Source: Styela clava (taxonomy: Eukaryota; Chordata; Ascidiacea; Stolidobranchia; Styelidae). Taken from it: a stretch of DNA of 64,000 nucleotides. Shown here piece by piece: positions 49,532-62,400 of this stretch. Position numbers and translations under genes: made by a program. The notes beneath the pieces were generated by a model that saw only the letters and a list, made by a program, of their open reading frames with translations, was not told the DNA's origin and ran no database searches. Each line of letters starts with the position of its first letter. The first letter of the stretch is position 1. The stretch is taken from assembly GCF_964204865.1 (NCBI RefSeq), contig NC_135259.1:5218974-5282973 (forward strand). Direction: 5' to 3'.

Positions 49532-50212
49532 ATCAGTAGATTAAATAGCTTTTAATAATCTGATATATTTACGATGAAACCTGATGGAAAGTAGAAGAAA
49601 ATGGTTTTGGGTTTACAATGACTAGACAAGTTCAGCTCTGATGAGACTGTTAAATGGATTTGACAGTGCTATTGCAGTGTCTGTTGCGCTATTGTTGACG
49701 CACAATCATGGTTGAAAGGAAAAAAACACTAATCAAAATGTTAGGTAGTTTAATATAAAAATACTCAACTATGTGACATGCTTATGTAATGATTATAACT
49801 TGCATGAACCACGGTCATAGATTACATCTAACTGTTATCTAAATACAAGATACACTAAGTAAATGAATGCTTATTCAGTTACGCGATCGTCTTAGACATA
49901 CAATAAATCAGTTTGGAAGTGGCACGTTTGCATTGTTCAAACACTTCTTTTGTTGAAACATTGAATTCAATGTTTAAGCTCGAACACGAAACTACAACAT
50001 CCACATTGAATTTCCAAAGTAAGCCTGAGACTTGAATTAGACTGATTAATTTTGATGTCTTTACATATATCGTATCAGTAGTCAGTCAGTATCCCCCGTA
50101 ACGTTGAAACTTACAATACAGCCTACATCGGTCTCTTCGTTTATAATTCTGATATAGCATCTGTAATATTACCAAAATATAAATTTCACAATATGGAATT
50201 TATAATCTTCAG

Positions 50213-50397
50213 GCACATATAAAACGAAATTCAACCTACGAGCATCAATATCATCAATATCGCCACAGTCCGAGAATACAAAGAGCTATTGTAAACAGAT
50301 AGATTTTGTGGATCACAGCCCGTTTGGAGATCTTGATGTATCAGAAGCAGATGCTATTGATGGCCCAAATATGGCATGTCATGAAATTTCTTTCTAG
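50213..50397 (+). CDS. Possible isolated terminal coding exon
   Basis: After an acceptor-like ATCTTCAG at 50212 a frame of 61 codons runs to TAG at 50395-50397, if one base comes from an upstream exon. The peptide has a protein-like composition (ASISSISPQSENTKSY, then IDFVDHSPFGDLDVSEAD). No partner exon was found upstream and no domain is recognised. It could be the tail of a lost gene or chance. Confidence 0.25.
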
Positions 50398-51433
50398 CTA
50401 ATAATTAACAGAGAAAGTTATTTGAAGAGAAAGTATTTGCCTGAATATGCCCACAATACGCCCCCAACAGTTAGAAACTAACTAAAGATTGAGGTTACTA
50501 CCGAACGTATGACATAATGACTGAAATTATGAATCGTCGCTCTTCTGCAATAAGCAGCAATCAGACGTGGCTAATTTAGAACGAGATGTGCTTGCACATT
50601 GAATTAATATTTATAACCACTGAAATGTCATGGTTGAATCGAGTTGAGTCATAATAATTTTCGTTAGAAGTCCCTAGAACAGCAAAAAATTTAAATGGTT
50701 ATAATAAAATCACTTCACTGTGTGTTGGTTAGTGTCTTCTCAAATTTCTCGATCATTGATGAATGGTTAACCGATAATTTAGTTAAGTTTTTGATGCGTT
50801 CCGAAATCGGATATACGGCTAATATAATGTAGATGGCTTCTGCTGTACGAAATTGACATTTTCCCCATAATTTAATAGGTAAACGTGCTTCTTTCTAATG
50901 TCTCATGCTCCTTATTGCATAAAACTTCAACTTTAAAAATAATACAAGTGATGTAACAAACAAGAATATATTTACAGTACTTATCGTATTGGTATATTCT
51001 ATGCTTGTTTAATGTCAAAGTCCAAACGATAAGCAAATAGGAAAGTTGTTTCTTATGATTCTTCAGACACGGTCCAAGTTAACTGTTGAAGACTTTCTAC
51101 GCTATGAGACTGTTTATTTCAAATGAGAGACCCCAGTTGAACGATTTCATTCGAAATTTACGATAACTTAAATGGTTATAAGTATATTTTAAAATAAATA
51201 AAAAATGAATAATAGCAATTAAAAATCAATGATAATATGTTCAATAAAGTTAATATTAAAAATGTGTAACATAAAAAGCAGATAACTGGTATTTTAAAAA
51301 CTTATAACAATTATATCATATCAATTAATTATTAATTACTTCATCGGAATCTTGGAACGACAAAAAATTTTGTTCAACAAAAAATGCTTACTATAGCAAA
51401 GCCCAGATCAACATGTTAGGTTATTTTTGGGCG

Positions 51434-51539
51434 CTCCCGAAGTATGTGCACCAAGATGGCGCACAACCTGAACCCTGACCTGAACCTGAACATACTATGT
51501 TCAGGTTGTGCGCCATCTTGGTGTACATACTTCTGGAGG
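51434..51539. repeat. Foldback (inverted repeat) element
   Basis: Arms of about 40 nt (51434-51473 and 51499-51539) centred on CACCAAGATGGCGCACAACC are near-perfect reverse complements with two or three mismatches. They are separated by about 25 nt that contains tandem CCTGAAC words. The GC-rich arms stand out from the AT-rich surroundings. The structure fits a small MITE or a hairpin-forming element; no target duplication was clear. Confidence 0.85.
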
Positions 51540-52429
51540 TCGTAATTTTGTATGTTGAGCTTGATATATTAATTCTTATGTTTATAATCTTACGACAGAC
51601 AAGTGTTTGAATTGGACTATTGCATTTTTTTTTACCAAAAGTGTTTGTTCATTTTGACTTTTTTTGACATTGAGCATTTAAAAATGATAACAAAAATAAA
51701 AAATTTAAAAAAGTCAAGTTACGCAAAAAGAAATACAATATAAATATGTTTTACAAATTGTATAATATTTATCGTGTTTATTCATACTAACGCAGCGGCA
51801 CCCAATCTTTTCGAGACCTTTTTTCTTTTGAATATTTTGAAACTTCATTTTTTCATTCTCAAAACCCATGTGTTCATGGATATATATCACAATTAATTAA
51901 GTCAAAAATATTGATAAAACTACACACAAATACAAGTAAAATGTCCGATAGGAAAGGCTTTGCTAAGGTATAATAATCACATTATATGACTCCCTTTGGA
52001 AAGCGCTTTATGAATGAACAGCAAGATATTTCTCATACTGCTCAAGTACTTATCATAATTTAAAAAAGTCTCTTCGATAATAATATATCAGGAGATGCAT
52101 TATCGAGTCAAACGCTTACATATTAGATATATAATAAAATAATATATATCATTTTAATCGCACAATGGCCCACTCAACTCCCATTGTCGCATATGTCTAT
52201 TGAAATAAGTATTCGATTAATAATCCTAATTAGGCCTAATTCTGAAGAATTCGATATGAATTAGTCATACCATTAATATCCTGGATATTAGAGTTGTAAA
52301 TTAAAAAAAAAACATACATGTCGTTAAATTATTAGAAATTATATTGTATTGCAGTCCTTGTTCATAAGAGGAAAAATAAATTGATTTAGATGTTACATAA
52401 ATCAAAGTTCAGCTGTGAAGTCAGGTAAA

Positions 52430-52770
52430 ATTAACAATAGACTTCGACCCCCGAATCCTGACAGAAAAATTTTTTGATTCCTACTTTGGCTCCGACTTAC
52501 CGAAGAAATCCAATTTTGATAAAAAATACTTTGGTATATGCAATCTTTCTTTAATGTAATATTTTGAACGCTTAGTCAAAGGTTTAATCTGGAGTTTCTA
52601 AAATTTTGTTTAATTATTGCCAGGAAATGACTGAAATTTTGTATCCAACTCTCGACTCCGTAATAATCAACTCCGGACTTCAAAATATATAAATTATAAA
52701 TATACGACGCCTAATCCAATAAAATCATAACAAACTCTGACTCCCGGTTTCGACTTCTCAGTCATATTTT
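52430..52770 (+). repeat. Dispersed repeat R2, copy outside the triplication
   Basis: Diverged relative of 7720-8050 with the same order of words: TTCCTACT, GGCTCCGACTTACCG, AATACTTTGGTATATGCA, TTTTGAACGC, CCAACTCTCGACTCCG and CTGACTCCCGG. It lies just 3' of the lectin gene. Confidence 0.5.
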
Positions 52771-52801
52771 AAATCAAACTTAAGTATATGAAACTACATT
52801 G

Positions 52802-55383
52802 TTAGGTTTCACAAATGAAACTAAGAGTGTTATCAAATGACTCAATGTTCATCATTCCTTTGTCCATTTGTTCTGTTTTTCTGATCATCATCACAACATT
52901 CGTTTTTGCTTCATCAGATGCTGGGAAATTTGAAAACCATGGTAACGACACATTTTTACCTGTAGTTAGCAAGATTGTATCGTTCTGTAAATTGGAAAAA
53001 TATGGGCTATCAAATTAGAACATTTAAAATATTATTATCAACAGTTACCAAAACCGAAACATTATCACAAAAACATTTTTATACGTGAAATGTAAAACTT
53101 GTAAATTTACATATAAATCATAAAATCCAAATAATGTGTAATTTAATATAATACAGAACACATAGGTCAATTCTATAAACAATAACCAACCTGATATGTC
53201 ATTCCTGTCCATGGGCTGATTCCAGATATCGTGGAGGGAACCATCGGGCGTGCATAGCTTTGTAACAAATTATAATGTGCAAGGTCATATATGTTTGCCA
53301 AGCTTGCTCCAGTTTCGTTGCAATTAACTGGGCATCTCTGAAATTGATTCCTGTTTTTTCATTGACAAATAATTGGAAGCATTTGCCTTTGTATACAACC
53401 CCACAGTTTTCTGTACAAAAAATTAAAAAAAAAATGTTTTTAGAAAAAACTTTTTTCTAATTTCAAAATAATTCTTGTTTGCGGATTTTATTTATTCCGA
53501 AAAATTTCGTGTTTAATCCAACTATTGATCTAAATAACTTTTTGTCGCTTTTGGAGTACAAATTTATAACAATGCGGAATTATTTATTATAATTCTGACA
53601 ATATATGTCCCATTGAAATCTATTCTATTTTGAATGTTTTTCATTTAGAATTCATCAATTATGAAGTTTAACACATTTAGTAAAATTTGGCGTCACGTTA
53701 AAATAGATCGTATATTGCCATAACAACACTTATTAATCGAAAATATTAGAATATTCAGTAGTTTTTGAATGAATTGAATACCAACTCAACACTGTTTAAC
53801 GGAATTTTTTAAAAGATGCTATTTTAAGAGTAAATAAAATAAGAATGCTAACTGCACTCTTCCGTTCTATAAATATAATTACCAGATGTAGTTAGAACTT
53901 CGAAAGCATCAATTTTTTGTACAGTAGTAGCTTTCTCAGTAGTTTCAATTTTGGTAGTAGTTGCATGAACTTCTCCGTGATGCTCAAAAGTAGTTTGTTC
54001 ATAGTCTACAAAAAAAAAAAAACAGAACTCATATTCACTTGACATAAACTATTTGTTTTACTTTTTCCGTAATCAAACGCTATAAATTTGAAAATTGTCA
54101 GGCTAAAATTCAGCACTTGTGTTAGGTGAGTTATTCTCAGACTCAACCTCATTTTGTTTGACATTATCAGATTTATCTTGATACAAACCGAAAAAAATGT
54201 GCAAAAAAGGTCCAAGAAGACTGTATTTAAAATATTCAATATAAAGACCTTCACTTTGGCGCCCAGTCAACGATCAATTTTTTAATTTAGGAATAAATCT
54301 CTACCTTCGTTAGTGATAGGAACATTTGTTGTATCTGGAACCAAAGTAGAACTTCCGTCGTCACGTGAAATAGAAGTGGTGACTTTGATACTTTCAAGTT
54401 TTTTCTCCATTTGTGATATACTTTCAAACAATGCTGCTATTTGATCTAAATCCAAACAAATTTATATATTTAGTTTGGTGACCCTGTAGAAAATGACAAT
54501 TGAGTGATGGAATAAATGGCAGAGATATGTAAAACGGAATATATATCACTAATTTAATGTGAAGGAGTCTGCCACAAAATTTTTACTTCAATAATTAATA
54601 AAAACAAACTTATTATGCCAGGTCACAATTTTGCATTGTATCGGTTCAATTATAATTTATCAATTTATTGCGTTGTATGATCACTTCATTTCCTTTTCAT
54701 TTGTTTTGTCTAAACTGGATGAACATGGTAATACATTCAGATTCATTTTTCAACTTTAAATTTATGAAGTTTGTTGAAACCTTGATTTTTCATGACTTGA
54801 GGGTACGTAATAGACAAAATATTAGGAATCCCTAAACTATCAACTAACCTTCTAGGTCTTTTACTTTATTTTTCCACATTTCATCCTAAAAAATGGAAAT
54901 TACAGTCTATTTAAAAATGTTTTTTTACTACTAAAAACTTTGTTTTCAAAATTGAATGCAGTAAAGCTAAGTCAAAAATACTTGAATGAAATCATGATTA
55001 ACTTAATCAAACTAGTAAAAATCATATTTAATTAATGGATAGAAGTTTAATATACCGTTAAACAACTCGGACTGCTCGGTAATTGCTTCACCCAAGTGGG
55101 TTGTCCATCGCATGTTACCGGAATCTAGCATTCATCGTTAACTGAAAACAAACAATATTGAATGCTGAAACAAAATCGCGCATTTGCATTTTGCACTAGT
55201 TTTAAAAAGGAATTACAATAAAGCAACTCTGTGTTAGTTTCTCACTTTTAAAAGAATTCCATTACCCAATACGATTTCGGAAAAGCTGTACAAACCTCGT
55301 TCCGCTGTTATCACTCCAGCAATGAGTAGAAGTTGAATAATCATTTGATAATACAAAGCCATTGGGCTTATTTCTACCGCCAT
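52802..55383 (-). pseudogene. Secreted coiled-coil C-type lectin, probably inactivated
   Basis: Seven minus-strand exons match in phase: 55296-55383, 55056-55141, 54849-54885, 54305-54445, 53883-54005, 53191-53410, 52802-52984; 878 nt, one short of 293 codons. Exon 1 gives a signal peptide (IIQLLLIAGVITA). Exon 2 is a short Cys pair block (CDGQPTWVKQLP). Exons 3-4 form a coiled coil (KVKDLEDQIAALFESI, QMEKKLESIK) for oligomerisation. Exon 5 is Thr-rich. Exons 6-7 are a C-type lectin domain: KGKCFQLFVNEKTGI, ETGASLANIYD, WTGMTYQ, then GKNVSLPWFSNFP and SFICET before TAA. Two lesions break it: TAG at codon 35 (55125-55127) and one missing base near 53,320 in the lectin exon (RDAQ to NETGAS). 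All splice sites still fit, so loss is recent, or a sequencing error or polymorphism is involved. Confidence 0.8.
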
Positions 55384-58370
55384 ACAGTTGTGCATGCATA
55401 CACTGGATAGTTGTTGGTACAGATTTGAATATTTATCATCTAGCTAATTTTTAAACAACTTATTCCACAAACCAAATTCGACCTTCTATTTTTAGCTACC
55501 AAAATGCATTTATATAGATAGTCATTGCCGAGTCACTTTATTCATTTCAACATACGGAAATAAACTCATATGAACTCATCCAAACCTGACATGAAAGAGC
55601 AAATGCTTTTTGTTATTGACGTGATATTCTTATTTGCGTGCAAAATATTTCCATGCAATAAAAATCAGTTAGTAAACTTGGCCCCGGATGTATTTAATCT
55701 AAAGCTAAGGCTGTACCTCGTTACAACTTACAACAATGATCAAAAGTAGTAAAAGAGATTGTTCGTTGATGTATGTAATTTAATAAAGAAAAAATTATTT
55801 ATACTTATACACATTATCAAAAATAACGAGTGTTGTTTAAACTGATAATGATAGCGCTAACAATAGTTAATGTAATTTTCATGAACAGAAACGGATTAAA
55901 AACTTTCAAGTAAAAATAGAATATTTCAAAATATCAGATGTATCTTGCTTTTTAGAGTTGCATATAAACTTCTTCTAGTCAACTGCAGGATGGATATTCA
56001 CTCTTACCGAACTACCGAACAGTTTACCATTAATAAAATAGGCAGGGTGATAATAAAACGCTTCGAATAGGGAAATGACGTGTAATGCGTATAAGCATAA
56101 GCACAAATTACCTTCATATAATTTTAGCAGAGCATATTATTATATCAGGAATCAAATTACCTTTATAAATTTCAATCGTACATATAATATCCCATATTTT
56201 GACAGAATATAAATAAGAATAGCCAAAATCAGATAATGATGTTTTGCTTACCAATGTGCAATTCATGCATTAAAAATGAAATAATAAACTGAAACCTACA
56301 TTTGAAATTACACGAGCGCTTACTGAATGCAGTTAAAAGCCTTAGGACACGGAGAAATTTATCATTTATTTCGTCATGTTCAGTCACTGTTAATGAAACT
56401 TTTCACATCATTGAAATATGCCCATATTATGGGATTGTTACCTGTTTTAGCTGTATTGCAAATAATTGTGATTTAAATTTTATATTATTTGATAAAGAGA
56501 CTCTTGATAAAAAATGTAAACAATTTGCATAAATATAAATTTTATATAATACACATTGACCTGTGATAATGAATGAAAATGATAATGAAGTGATAGCATT
56601 TTCCCTCGACTTCTATATTATCAGTTTATTTCCAGGATAGTAACTCATTTCAAAGCTTACGATTTGCCAATTGAAATATTTACAATTGTTTTCAATGTTG
56701 TTCAACCAACATTCGACCGGCGGAATAAATTGTCGGAAAACGCTTAGTGTGATAGGTTGTGAAACCAACACGTTCAACTCACTACAACAGCCTCAAAGGT
56801 TACAAAAAAAAATAGCTCTCCGAGAAACAGTTTACCGACTGCATGAAGTGTGACAATTCAGTGAAATGAGCAGTTAATCTACTTTGCGCTAAGAGAAGTA
56901 ACATGTGAGTAAAGTTTGAAGTACATTTTAACTGATTAATCCGCTATACATGTATTACACATAATAATATGACGCCTAAATAAACGATGTTTATGTTGTC
57001 GTTAGAACAAAAATCGCTTATGTTTTCAACTAATGGACCAATCTCTTTCATACTTTAGTAGATTCTAATAGGAGTTTCTTCCAGATATTGTTTACACTTC
57101 TACCTGGTGTTTCATTTTTTTTTCAATATATATTTATTAATATATAAAACACAGTTGATCGATAAATCTACAACATTATTATTTACTAATCATAGAGAAT
57201 ACACAATCTTAGTTCATCATATAAGATAATCAATTATTGTGCATACATCTTTGAATTTGCCATTTTTGTATGCAATGTATAGTGACAATATTTCTTATTA
57301 ATATATAAAACACAGTTAATCGGTACAGTTACATCATTATTAATCACAGGAGTTATACATGTATCATCATATGAATACCCTTATTTATTGGACATATATC
57401 TTATAACATTTTGTATTTTTCATGTTTCTTTATTTTGCTGTTCAATTTCCCTGGTGTTTTGTTCAATATGTTGCTGATTGTGAGAACATTTACCCCACCA
57501 CGCGGTTCTTCTTCAACGATTAGTTTCAGTTAAGATGACGCTTCGTAAATATGTGAATATAGTCAATTATTCACTTGTTTTGGCTTTTTTTTTGCTTTGT
57601 CATATTAGCAAGATTTTTTTTTACAGAAATCTAAAGAAAAATGATTGGTGGAGCTCAAATGATGCAAATAATTTTAACGATTAGATTTGCAGGCGCCAGA
57701 TTACGTAACGACCGTTGAGTACCCCTTAATGAAGAGTGTAAAAAAAAACTGAAGAGTGAGATATAACAAGAACCACTACTTCTTAAACTTATTTACCAAC
57801 GACACTCATTTTTTGTGACATTAATAAGATTTCTGTTTACACGCAAAATAAGTAGCTTCGTTTTTTTTTGCAAAGGAGTATTTATTAATAAATTGTTTGT
57901 TCGAAACCTTCGATGTATACATCCCAGTATAATTGAGAATTATTTATTTCGTTTGTGACGTTACAGTTCCATTTTTAGTATATTCAAGTCTTCACGAATG
58001 CCTGTAAAAATACCAAGGAAATTAACTCAAATTATTCGACAAAATGTTCCCATGCTATAGATAGGAAACATGGTATTCTTCATATTCTGCTTCCAGATCT
58101 TTCAAGAACTAGACAAATTTCCAATGTTTTTGTTCTCTATTTTCTCTGAATAATGTTGACAATGTTGGCCAACTGAATATACTTCATCATACAATTCTTT
58201 TTTGACAAATGATACAATTGCTGTTTCCCGGACACTGACGTCCAAAAAATTTACCTATATTTTAGGTAAACTTGTTTGAATGTTCATAAACATCGTCTTG
58301 ATTCAAAACTTTATCCTGGATAAAAACTGGCTGTCACGGGTTGTGATTTTGTGACGTGTCATGTAGTCAA
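55384..58370. other. Gene-free interval of about 3 kb
   Basis: AT-rich, many stops, no supported exon. It should hold the lectin promoter on its left side. A diverged direct repeat lies at 57135-57330. The short frames at 56302-56532 and 56671-56853 start at TTG and have no recognisable content. Confidence 0.55.
57135..57330. repeat. Diverged direct repeat, about 160-bp period
   Basis: TTATTAATATATAAAACACA at 57135 recurs at 57295, each followed by GTTRATCG and then a similar ATCATTATTA-type stretch. It is probably an old tandem duplication or two ends of one element. Confidence 0.55.
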
Positions 58371-58377
58371 TGTTTTC

Positions 58378-58470
58378 ATTGGTCTTTTGGTCCACGTGCG
58401 TGTGGGGTTTATGTGTGTGAAGTATGTTTAGGCCAATTATACCGCAGATCTATAGACATATATAAGCTGT
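58378..58470 (+). promoter_or_regulatory. Core promoter-like block: CCAAT, E-box, TATA
   Basis: In order on the plus strand: ATTGG (reverse CCAAT, 58378), CACGTG E-box (58393-58398), CCAAT (58433-58437) and TATATAAG (58459-58466). About 40 bp after the TATA box is the first ATG (58505), which opens only 13 codons. Spacing is as in an RNA polymerase II promoter with a start near 58,490. It could drive the open frame at 58,944. Confidence 0.45.
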
Positions 58471-58943
58471 TAAGCTCTGCATCATTGATTCTCTATCAGT
58501 CAGTATGGGTTCAGAGTTCAACGGTGTTAAACTGATTGTATCCTAATTTGAATAAGTAATACAAGGTATTATTACATTGGCGCAACGCACTAACTGACAA
58601 ACCGCATTAAAAACCACGAGAACGATTGATTGTTCACAACCACGCTTAAAAAACTTTTCAAACAAAAGTCTGAGCGACAACTATAATTCCAATTGCTTCC
58701 TCGCGTTAAGTTATTATCATTATCTAATGTTACAAAAATATAGAAAAAAAGTGAGAGCTAGAAAAACATTAATTTCATTTTCCTTTACAATGCACACTGG
58801 ACTATAGACCGAACTTTCAATCAGTCGTTGTCGCCATCCGTAATAAGGTATGTGCATTTCTCAAAGTCCTTATGAGCATCGGCATCTAATTAAAAAATGT
58901 TGTGTACAGTATATCGATACTCTTGTAGTTCCACGAAGTGGAC

Positions 58944-59300
58944 ATGAATGGAGTTGGTATTCGGAAAGTTATAGTCACAAAGCCATACAATTCTGCAAAT
59001 CTTTTGCAACATTTCGATGGGACAAAAATACTTTGTCCAAGTTATCCAAGTTACAAAATAATGTCAAATATCGCGTGGACACACCAGCGAAATTTATCCG
59101 TAATATTCAGAGAGATGTCTGAGGAAACAATGGGTAAATGTAAAATAGTTTGTGATCTAAAATATACAAATGTGACAAGCCAGTACGTTCACGCAGCGGA
59201 AAGATCTGACGAAACAAATGATGTTCAACATTTACTGTGCGTGACTTTGGATAGATTTTTGACAGTGTCGAAAACTGACACGTTTGATGTCATTATGTAG
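58944..59300 (+). CDS. Hypothetical 118-aa protein or terminal exon
   Basis: An ATG frame of 118 codons ends at TAG 59298-59300. It is open upstream to an acceptor-like TACTCTTGTAG at 58928, so it may be the last exon of a longer transcript. The start is MNGVGIRKVIVTKPYNS; four cysteines are spread over the length, with no signal peptide or membrane helix. A second frame overlaps it (to 59122) but is shorter. A promoter-like block lies 480 bp upstream and AATAAA 118 bp downstream, which supports a real transcription unit. No family is recognised. Confidence 0.4.
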   Translation: MNGVGIRKVIVTKPYNSANLLQHFDGTKILCPSYPSYKIMSNIAWTHQRNLSVIFREMSEETMGKCKIVCDLKYTNVTSQYVHAAERSDETNDVQHLLCVTLDRFLTVSKTDTFDVIM

Positions 59301-59417
59301 AATTGGGCGTGCGTGCTCCATACACGCAATCAACAATAGTCAAAGAATTTCTTGAGCAAATGTGTTCTGAATGTTTCAACTCCGTACAACAGTAGCACAA
59401 CTGATTTTATATCTTAC

Positions 59418-59423
59418 AATAAA
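59418..59423 (+). terminator. Poly(A) signal AATAAA
   Basis: A canonical AATAAA lies 118 bp after the stop of the 58,944-59,300 frame and fits the end of that transcript. Confidence 0.4.
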
Positions 59424-59429
59424 CTTAGA

Positions 59430-62400
59430 TTCCATATATATTACAGGTAAATATTGATCATTCGCAGACGAATGTGGATATAAATCTGATCATAATATCT
59501 TACAACTATTACATCTTCCAATTATGATTTTTTGTAATATTATAACTTTACTATCCATTGATAAATCATCCCTCCTCATTTTAATATATATTTAAATGAG
59601 ATATATAAAACAATAAAAATTGATTACGTCGATATTTTCGGGTTAATTCTAAAACGTAAAATGACGTGTGCAAATTCATTTGTCGTCTGTAATATATTTA
59701 CGCATCCTGCGTGCTGCGATAATAACATTTTTTAAAAGAGATTGACATCATTTATTTACAATAAAAATCGGCGAAATTTTAGGCTTTTGAATCGATTAAC
59801 CTCTAGTCTATACTGTACTGACTTTTACAGAACGCAAAAAACTTTATTGATTACTAAGAACAGGAAACTCAAAAGCAGACATTTTCATCGGCTTTTGAGT
59901 TGGTCCGCTAAGAATATATGGCAACGTAAATCATGAAGCAAACGTATCATCTATAGGTTTGATAAATAATTTTTCCCCGTATATGAAACAATTATTCCCA
60001 AAGAATGTGGGTCATATTATATCATTATAGATGAACTTCTGTTGACGTGACTTTTGTCATATTATAACGACTCATGGATGAAAAATGAAATTTCGTAAAA
60101 CTAATCTCCACGATATCGCCGATTGATGAAGATAAATATATTATTAATTTTTCCATCTCAATAATATAAAACGTAGTTTTTTACTCGTCTGGTTAACGTT
60201 CTATTCCAAAATTCAGTGTGTGTCAAATGGCAAATTCAATGCTAATTTTTTTCTTTAAAATGTTTTATTTTGATATTACCGAATTTTATATTACAATATG
60301 CCAATTTTGTACTTGTTTTGCCTATTTTGTTCCATTACAAGCAGTTTGCTGTTTTTTTTTTCGTGAAGTGCATTTGATTTTGTCAAAATTATCTCATACA
60401 GTTTTTAAAATTACGCAATACAAAGTTTTCTTTTTGAATCAGCAAAACAAATTACAAAATTCAATATTACATGAATTTCCACTTTAGACGTCGATAAGCC
60501 AATACATTGTTTTGCTGCCCCAATCACATTTGGTCATGAATGAAAAACAAATCAAAAGAAAATGCCCGTTGTTTCTCCTAGAGGTCACTACTTTTAAAGA
60601 AGATATATTCAAATAAAATCATTTCTTAACGTGTCTATTTAATTAGTCTTTGATCGATATAAATAATTCATTTATAATTCATGTTTGATAGAATTCGAAA
60701 ACAACGAATCCGTCCGAGGAAAACAGGTTGAGGTTTTTGAACAATTAATGCGCATCCCACATGGAATTTGCACTAAATATCGATTGCTGTTTTAGTTACG
60801 TTACTGAAAAAAGCACATTTTTTCAAATGAAAATCGTTATATAAATATCCACTTCTGTACAGCAAAAACATTTATATGTCAAATGAAGAGAGTTTTTTGC
60901 GCTTTCATTGCAAACTTGCAAGATAGAATTATGTAATAATAACGTCTATTTGAGTGCGAGAAGTTAAGGTAACAAATTTCATTTTTTTTGAGACATTCGA
61001 ATACAGTTTTACCGTCGATTGGTAAAATTTTCTCACTGGAGAGAACATTTTAAATGTTCCAGTAGAGCCGAAGTATCTGATGAGTAATATCTATTCTAGA
61101 ACATTCAAATTGTATATTCAAAATGAATATCCTCACAACAGAATTAATATGCTGTATAGAGAAAGAATAGTATAGACCTTGGTATAGCACAAGTCAACGA
61201 AAATATGATTATCTACGTTGGAAAATTGAGGCTGCCAACCTTGATACAATAGTTTTGACTATATTATGTGTGTTCCGGAACTAGGTTTCACGTTCCACAA
61301 ACTTATCCACAAGTTATCTTTCCAGTATCAGTACAAACAAATACATCGACGTAATTAAAATCTCATAAATAGAAACATAAACGTTGCCATTCATTTTTTA
61401 ATTTTTGAGAAAAGCGTCAACGTTTTCAATTATACCCATGGAAAAAAATCAAAAAAGGAAATAGTTTTAAAAATTATTTAAATTTTACGCAATTCACGCA
61501 GAGTTTTATCCTTTAATTTTAACGTTGGGAATTGACGCCCTGTTTACGTCGTTTGCGTGTGACAAGTTGGTTTGATAGGAAATGATTGATCGACACGAAA
61601 ACGCCTGTAAGATACACAAAACATATATTGTAACAAATATCGAAAAATTTTCTGGCATATAAATGTAGATCAGTGTTGTCAGTCATTTACAATAGTGATA
61701 TGGTCTGCCATTTTCCCAAACCCCGCCTGTGAACAATTTTATTTACAATACCATATATGTATCGGCAATAGACACTTGACCCATCAAATATTGTCATCGA
61801 GTCTTTTATCCTAAATGAAAAGTTAAATATACCTTGAAATTAAGGTTCAAATTTACTACTTTTTTGCAACACTGAGTTCAAATCACCTGGATGACATTAC
61901 TGTAGTGACACTGAAACGAACTCCACCCGGTACCTTCATTGTCATTGATGACAAATCTCCGTGAAATAATTTATAGCCATCTTTCGTCATTCTCACTTTA
62001 CACATAAAGGAAATTTTGGGGAGAAAACACACAAGGCATTAATCAGGATAATAGATGTTAAATCAATGTAACGACTGATTTACTATGATAGCTATAGTTA
62101 GGAATATGGGTTTACTTACTATGGTGTTATGACCCATAAAAATCATTTCTTACCTTCGCTCAGCTGCGAGTAGCACGCGCATGTATAAAATATCCGCGCA
62201 ACGTCAAATTTATTTTTAGTATTTCGAGTTTGATACAAGTAATCAATTCGACTCAATTTTTTTTTTCTGCAAAATCATAAATTTAAAATTTTTTTCCTGG
62301 TACAATTGATATTGTACAGCATGCGAGTCTTCGTGACAAGATGGCAAGGGAATACGAAGCATAGAGAAACGTGAGGTGTGCACAAACGTGCCTTTAATTA

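Larger units (their letters stand above)
49532..52801. other. Mostly non-coding interval
   Basis: Upstream of the P450 and downstream of the lectin. It holds one possible isolated exon (50213-50397), a foldback element (51434-51539) and an R2 repeat (52430-52770). I saw no TATA box close to the P450 start. The rest is AT-rich with frequent stops. Confidence 0.55.

Noticed and set aside
52815-53018. Plus-strand frame that resembles a signal peptide and short secreted protein
   Set aside because: It is the exact antisense of the lectin's last exon, which has the proper frame, acceptor and family motifs on the minus strand.
60218-60487. 89-codon frame rich in Phe and Cys
   Set aside because: Low-complexity T-rich DNA gives such peptides; no supporting signals.
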